Positions 6,550 through 9,164 of a stretch of DNA of 9,164 nt are shown in pieces (within the stretch, counting starts at the first letter, position 1; each line of letters opens with the position of its first letter). The translations under genes and the position numbers were made by a program. The stretch lies in assembly GCA_946631345.1 (NCBI GenBank), contig CAMPAA010000123.1, positions 1-9,164 on the forward strand. The letters are read 5' to 3'. The stretch comes from an uncultured Verrucomicrobiota bacterium (GTDB lineage Bacteria; Verrucomicrobiota; Kiritimatiellia; RFP12; UBA1067). The notes below the pieces were generated by a model, which worked only from the letters and a program-made list of their open reading frames with translations, did not search any database and was not told the origin of the DNA.

Positions 6550-7548
6550 ATGGACGACTCCTACAACCCGACGATCCTGAAGGGCGAGCAGCAGCAGGAC
6601 GACGACATCTTCGCAAAGGTGCCGCTCGACCCCACCACGCTCGGCGGCGACGGCTCCGTGATCATCATGGAGCTTCTCCAGCGCTTCAAGGTGCGCGACG
6701 TGATGAAGCGCACGGTGATCGCGATCTCGCGCGAAACCCCGATGCGCGAGGCGCAGCGCATCATGCGCGAGAACCGCATATCGGGGCTTCCGGTCTCCGA
6801 GGATGGGCGGCTCTTCGGCATCGTATCGGTGAACGACATCATCAACGCGCTCGACAACGGCTGGATCAACGAGAGCTGCGAGGCCCACATGGCGACGAAC
6901 CTCGTGGTGCTGGAGGCCGGAATGCCGCTCGCATACGCCCTGCGCTACTTCAACAACTACACGTACGGGCGCTTCCCGGTGCTGGACGCCTCCCGCAAGC
7001 TTGTGGGCATCATATCGCAGCGCGACGTTATGCGCGCACTGCTCTACGAACTTTCCGTCGAGATCCGCAAGCTGGAGCGCAAGGCCGCACGCGGATCGAA
7101 CGCCGTGCCCGAGCACGCGTCGGGCGAAAACTACTTCCGCAAGGAGTTTGCTGTCGTCCACAACGACCTCGGTAGCGCAGGCCGCGCCGCAAACGAGATC
7201 AAGCAGATACTCAAGGAGCGCAAGATTGACCGCGCAATCGCCCGCCGGGTGGCGGTGGCGGCATACGAGCTGGAGATCAACATCTGCATCCATTCCCACG
7301 GCGGCATCCTCACGTTCATACTTGCAGACGACACCATAACGATCAAGGCGAAGGACCGCGGCCCTGGCATAGCCGACATCGAATGGGCCTGCCGCGACGG
7401 AACGTCCACCGCCAACGACTGGATACGCTCGATGGGCTTCGGCGCAGGCATGGGCCTCTCCAACTCCAAGCGGGTGTCGGACGAGTTCGACATCCAGTCG
7501 GAAGTTGGCAAGTTCACCAAAGTGACCTGCCTTTTCAAGCTCAAATAG
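6550..7548 (+). CDS. CBS-pair fused to RsbW-like HATPase (anti-sigma / serine kinase type)
   Basis: A 332-residue cytoplasmic protein with two tandem CBS domains (about 47-105, VRDVMKRTVIAIS to GIVSVNDI; about 112-170, ending LVGIISQRDVMRALL) and a GHKL ATPase domain (about 195-330). The ATPase has an N box E240xxxN244 (YELEINICIHSHGG), a G1 box DRGPGI (269-274) and a G2 box GFGAGMGL (296-303). There is no histidine-phosphorylation domain, so it resembles the RsbW/SpoIIAB class, which phosphorylates a Ser/Thr of a partner or binds a sigma factor. CBS pairs usually bind adenine nucleotides, suggesting energy-state control of the kinase. The start at 6550 gives a sensible acidic N-terminus; an ATG at 6517 would lie inside the DRTGG gene in another frame. 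The Shine-Dalgarno is weak (GAGG at 6538-6541), so it may be coupled to the DRTGG gene. No STAS-domain antagonist or sigma factor is in the window. Confidence 0.88.
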   Translation: MDDSYNPTILKGEQQQDDDIFAKVPLDPTTLGGDGSVIIMELLQRFKVRDVMKRTVIAISRETPMREAQRIMRENRISGLPVSEDGRLFGIVSVNDIINALDNGWINESCEAHMATNLVVLEAGMPLAYALRYFNNYTYGRFPVLDASRKLVGIISQRDVMRALLYELSVEIRKLERKAARGSNAVPEHASGENYFRKEFAVVHNDLGSAGRAANEIKQILKERKIDRAIARRVAVAAYELEINICIHSHGGILTFILADDTITIKAKDRGPGIADIEWACRDGTSTANDWIRSMGFGAGMGLSNSKRVSDEFDIQSEVGKFTKVTCLFKLK

Positions 7549-7555
7549 CGGGCAA

Positions 7556-7642
7556 ATGCCTTTCCGCGTGGTGCGGATGCTGTATAAGGGCCGCAATCTC
7601 ATCTGGGCGGAAACGGAGAAGAGGGCATCATCTGCACGATGA
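7556..7642 (+). CDS. Possible 28-codon gene or gene remnant before fic
   Basis: An ATG at 7556, 7 nt after the CBS-ATPase stop, opens a 28-residue frame beginning MPFRVVRMLYKGRNLIWAE and ending in ATGA, whose ATG is the fic start at 7639. It has a mixed hydrophobic and basic composition and codons like its neighbours. A Shine-Dalgarno is not evident. It may be a translated coupling leader for fic, the stump of a third operon gene cut short by arrival of fic, or chance. I do not recognise it. Confidence 0.25.
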   Translation: MPFRVVRMLYKGRNLIWAETEKRASSAR

Positions 7643-8658
7643 AATCTAAAGAAAAATACATTCCGCCTTACAAGGTGAGCGGCAAGGCGATGAATCTGAT
7701 CGCCGAAATCGCCGCCGCCATCGAACGGTACAGGATCATCCTCGAAGGCCCGGATGGCGTGCGGCTTCGCAAGATCAACCACATCCGCACGATTCGCGGC
7801 ACCACGGCAATCGAGGGAAACACGCTGACCGAGGCGCAGATAACGGCCATTCTCGCCGGCAAGCGCGTAGCGGGGCCGCAGCGCGAGATCGACGAGGTCA
7901 AAGGCGCACACGCGGCCTACGAGTCGATAGAGTCGTTCAATCCGTATTCTATCGATGACCTCTTGAAGGCACACGGATTGATGACGAAGGAACTCGTAGA
8001 CCGTCCAGGGAAGTTCAGAAACTGCAATGTAGGCGTGATGGATGGTGCTGGAAACGTCGTCCACATGGCGCCGCCTTTCGCCAATGTCCCCTCGCTCGTG
8101 AAAGACCTCTTCGCGTGGCTTGCCGATAGCGAAGACCCGGTACTGATCAAGAGCTGCGTGTTCCACTATGAGTTCGAGTTCATCCATCCGTTCCCGGACG
8201 GCAACGGACGCACCGGGCGACTCTGGCAGACTGCGTTGCTCGGTACCTGGCGCAACGAGTTCTACGGTGCGCCTGTCGAGAACATTGTCTGGGCGCACCA
8301 GCAGGAATACTATCAGGCAATCCGCGCCTCGACAGCCGCTGGCGAGTGCGGGCCGTTTATCGATTTCATGCTCGATAAGATTCTGCGGACGCTCATGGCC
8401 AAGGGCCAAGCATACGAGATTGTCGCCGCAGAGACTGACAAGAAAACTAGCAAGAAAACTATCGAGAAAACTAACAAGAAAACTGACCAGAAAATCATCT
8501 CGATCATGAAGTCGATGCCGGATGTCACGTTAGCGGAACTGGCTAATGCGACGGGGCTTTCCGTGGCTGGCGTGAGATGGAACATCCGCAAGCTGAAAGA
8601 CGCCAACCTCATCCGCCGCATCGGCCCGGACAAAGGCGGCCATTGGGAGGTCGTATGA
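7639..8658 (+). CDS. Fic-family AMP transferase with C-terminal winged helix
   Basis: A 339-residue protein expected to transfer AMP from ATP to a target hydroxyl side chain. The active-site motif HPFPDGNGRTGR (183-194) is complete: catalytic H183, and D187, N189, R191 and R194 for Mg and phosphate binding. The N-terminal inhibitory helix T55-TAI-E59-G60 is present in cis, so this is a class II, self-inhibited Fic needing no separate antitoxin. The N-terminal part (about 1-100) is the Fic_N-type helical region. A Lys/Thr-rich linker of five 4-residue repeats (about 266-285) joins the Fic core to a winged helix (about 286-339, VTLAELANATGLSVAGVRWNIRKL, ending GPDKGGHWEV), probably DNA-binding or autoregulatory. 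GGAGAAGAGGG at 7615-7625 is a distant Shine-Dalgarno; the start overlaps the 28-codon frame by ATGA. The first codons (AAA, TCT, GAA) are more AT-rich than nearby genes, a weak hint of transfer. Fic proteins of this design are widespread in mobile or accessory regions. Confidence 0.92.
   Translation: MKSKEKYIPPYKVSGKAMNLIAEIAAAIERYRIILEGPDGVRLRKINHIRTIRGTTAIEGNTLTEAQITAILAGKRVAGPQREIDEVKGAHAAYESIESFNPYSIDDLLKAHGLMTKELVDRPGKFRNCNVGVMDGAGNVVHMAPPFANVPSLVKDLFAWLADSEDPVLIKSCVFHYEFEFIHPFPDGNGRTGRLWQTALLGTWRNEFYGAPVENIVWAHQQEYYQAIRASTAAGECGPFIDFMLDKILRTLMAKGQAYEIVAAETDKKTSKKTIEKTNKKTDQKIISIMKSMPDVTLAELANATGLSVAGVRWNIRKLKDANLIRRIGPDKGGHWEVV
8434..8493 (+). repeat. Five in-frame 12-bp repeats in the Fic linker
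   Basis: Five consecutive 12-nt units of consensus ACTRVCAAGAAA, with three or fewer differences each, encode TDKK-TSKK-TIEK-TNKK-TDQK. The unit is exactly four codons, so gain or loss of copies changes linker length without breaking the frame. Similar KTSEKT-type linkers are known, as I recall, before winged helices in other Fic and RecG-like proteins. Confidence 0.9.
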
Positions 8659-8669
8659 CGGCAGGATTT

Positions 8670-8678
8670 TGGTATAAT
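8670..8678 (+). promoter_or_regulatory. Extended -10 promoter (TGGTATAAT) just after fic
   Basis: TGGTATAAT begins 11 nt after the fic stop codon, with TATAAT at 8673-8678; transcription should start near 8685. No convincing gene begins in the next 200 nt. It could be a distal promoter of the HU-like gene at 8922, or drive a short untranslated RNA ending near the hairpin at 8787-8820. Confidence 0.65.
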
Positions 8679-8786
8679 ATCGTCCAGTAAGCGTAAGCGA
8701 ATGGTGAATGAACGGTAAATCGGCATCTGGTGTACGCAGCATTGGCTATCGGTGTAAGCAGTTGTTTTGCCGCCGAGTTTCTTCGG

Positions 8787-8820
8787 TTTGCCGCCAAATA
8801 GACGTTTATTTGGCGGCAAA
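8787..8820. promoter_or_regulatory. Perfect 14-bp palindrome overlapping a -35 region (operator candidate)
   Basis: TTTGCCGCCAAATA (8787-8800) and TATTTGGCGGCAAA (8807-8820) are exact reverse complements around the 6-nt loop GACGTT. The right arm covers the -35 position (about 8805-8810, TTTATT) of the promoter at 8825-8833 and ends 4 nt before its extended -10. A further direct copy of the arm core, TTTTGCCGCC, lies at 8765-8774 and could pair with 8812-8821 instead. It has no T-tract after it, so an operator is favoured over a terminator, though an RNA hairpin from the upstream promoter is possible. Confidence 0.6.
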
Positions 8821-8824
8821 ATTC

Positions 8825-8833
8825 TGGTATAAT
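8825..8833 (+). promoter_or_regulatory. Extended -10 promoter (TGGTATAAT) for the HU-like gene
   Basis: TATAAT at 8828-8833 with TG one base upstream, followed by GGCGGC as at the DRTGG promoter. Transcription should start near 8840, giving an 82-nt leader before the ATG at 8922. No frame in the leader is convincing. Confidence 0.75.
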
Positions 8834-8906
8834 GGCGGCGAATTTCCACTGAGCACATGGGAGGGACGGCATTTCACATGCAATCCATCCCTTTGACACG
8901 ACGAAC

Positions 8907-8913
8907 AAAGGAG
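8907..8913 (+). promoter_or_regulatory. Ribosome binding site AAAGGAG of the HU-like gene
   Basis: AAAGGAG ends 8 nt before the ATG at 8922, a near-ideal Shine-Dalgarno that fixes the start of the last gene. Confidence 0.8.
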
Positions 8914-8921
8914 AAAAACAC

Positions 8922-9164
8922 ATGCAGACGCGCATAAAGATCAAGGCAATCACCCGCGAGAAGGACGCCGCCGGGAAGTTTCAGACCAACCTGACGCCGA
9001 ACGCGACCATTGAGGGAAATGAGCTCGTCGAGCGGTGGGCGAGATTTTCCCGTCTGAACCCCGCGCAGGCGGAGACGGCGCTGGTGCTGCTGAAGGGCTT
9101 CATCCTTGAAGAGCTGGCCAAGGGCAACAAGCTCGACTTTGAACTGGTGTCGTTCTATCCAAGG
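8922..9164 (+). CDS. HU-like (HU-HIG type) DNA-binding protein, partial
   Basis: The first 81 residues of a protein cut by the window end. It opens with a short basic strand-rich segment (MQTRIKIKAITREKDAAGKF), then an HU-like helical unit: LVERWARFSRLNPAQAETALVLLKGFILEELAKG (about 35-68), then LDFELVSFYPR, where canonical HU has the strand leading to GxGxF. This order (an extra N-terminal segment before the HU fold) matches the HU-HIG group of Bacteroidota and Verrucomicrobiota-like bacteria, often present in many copies; some members carry a C-terminal Ig-like domain. The GxGxF turn is replaced by SFYP, so it may be a diverged member. It has its own promoter with a palindrome at the -35 region, suggesting regulated expression. 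The call rests on a short, diverged stretch. Confidence 0.6.
   Translation, partial: MQTRIKIKAITREKDAAGKFQTNLTPNATIEGNELVERWARFSRLNPAQAETALVLLKGFILEELAKGNKLDFELVSFYPR

Noticed and set aside
6334..8409. Minus-strand frame of 691 codons spanning the DRTGG, CBS-kinase and fic genes
   Set aside because: It covers three unrelated plus-strand genes with intact motifs. A single antisense protein across them is not credible.
7639..8658. Fic as the toxin of a two-gene toxin-antitoxin system
   Set aside because: The inhibitory TxxxEG motif is within the same protein and no small antitoxin-like gene carrying that motif lies beside it.
8787..8820. Palindrome as a rho-independent terminator of fic
   Set aside because: The stem is followed by AAAATTCTGG rather than a T-tract, and the reverse direction also lacks one.
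8708..8896. Plus-strand frame of 62 codons between fic and the HU-like gene
   Set aside because: It reads through the palindrome and the -10 box at 8825-8833, lacks a Shine-Dalgarno, and resembles nothing.
1..9164. CRISPR array, insertion sequence or phage segment
   Set aside because: No regularly spaced direct repeats, transposase, integrase or terminal inverted repeats with target duplication were found by eye.

Overview
The window reads as GC-rich bacterial chromosome from an uncultured, probably host- or sediment-associated member of the Verrucomicrobiota/Kiritimatiellota/Lentisphaerota group. This placement is an inference. It rests on secreted carbohydrate-active enzymes, an HU-HIG-like DNA-binding protein, pyrimidine-rich TTCAACC-type intergenic filler, and a very uniform extended -10 promoter (TGGTATAAT). 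No rRNA, tRNA, insertion sequence, phage gene or CRISPR array is visible.

Layout. Positions 1-226 are non-coding: small GC-rich inverted repeats, a TTCAACC-like low-complexity tract, and a promoter whose -10 box ends 6 nt before the first gene. That gene (227-2107) encodes a secreted family 2 glycoside hydrolase and looks leaderless. It overlaps by ATGA a DEAD-box RNA helicase of the RhlE type (2104-3432). A hairpin terminator (3441-3480) sits between the helicase and a convergent minus-strand gene (6057-3502). That gene encodes an 851-residue exported protein with a GH42-like TIM-barrel signature: an acid/base-like Glu followed nine residues later by CxCxxC. A short divergent promoter region (6058-6191) then drives rightward genes: a DRTGG-domain protein (6192-6539) and a fusion of two CBS domains to an RsbW-like ATPase (6550-7548). 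A 28-codon reading frame overlaps by ATGA the next gene, a Fic-family AMP transferase with a C-terminal winged helix (7639-8658). The last 500 bases hold two tandem TGGTATAAT promoters, a perfect 14-bp palindrome over one -35 region, and the start of an HU-like gene (8922 onward) that runs off the window.

How the genes may work together. The two exported proteins suggest polysaccharide breakdown outside the cytoplasm. The DRTGG and CBS-ATPase pair looks like a nucleotide-sensing partner-switching regulator, and the Fic protein next to it is another ATP-using signalling enzyme. Whether these three form one system is open. The points most worth checking are the leaderless start, the recurring promoter word, the DRTGG/CBS-RsbW/Fic cluster, the divergent GH42-like protein that seems to lack the usual nucleophile, and the palindromic operator in front of the HU-like gene.
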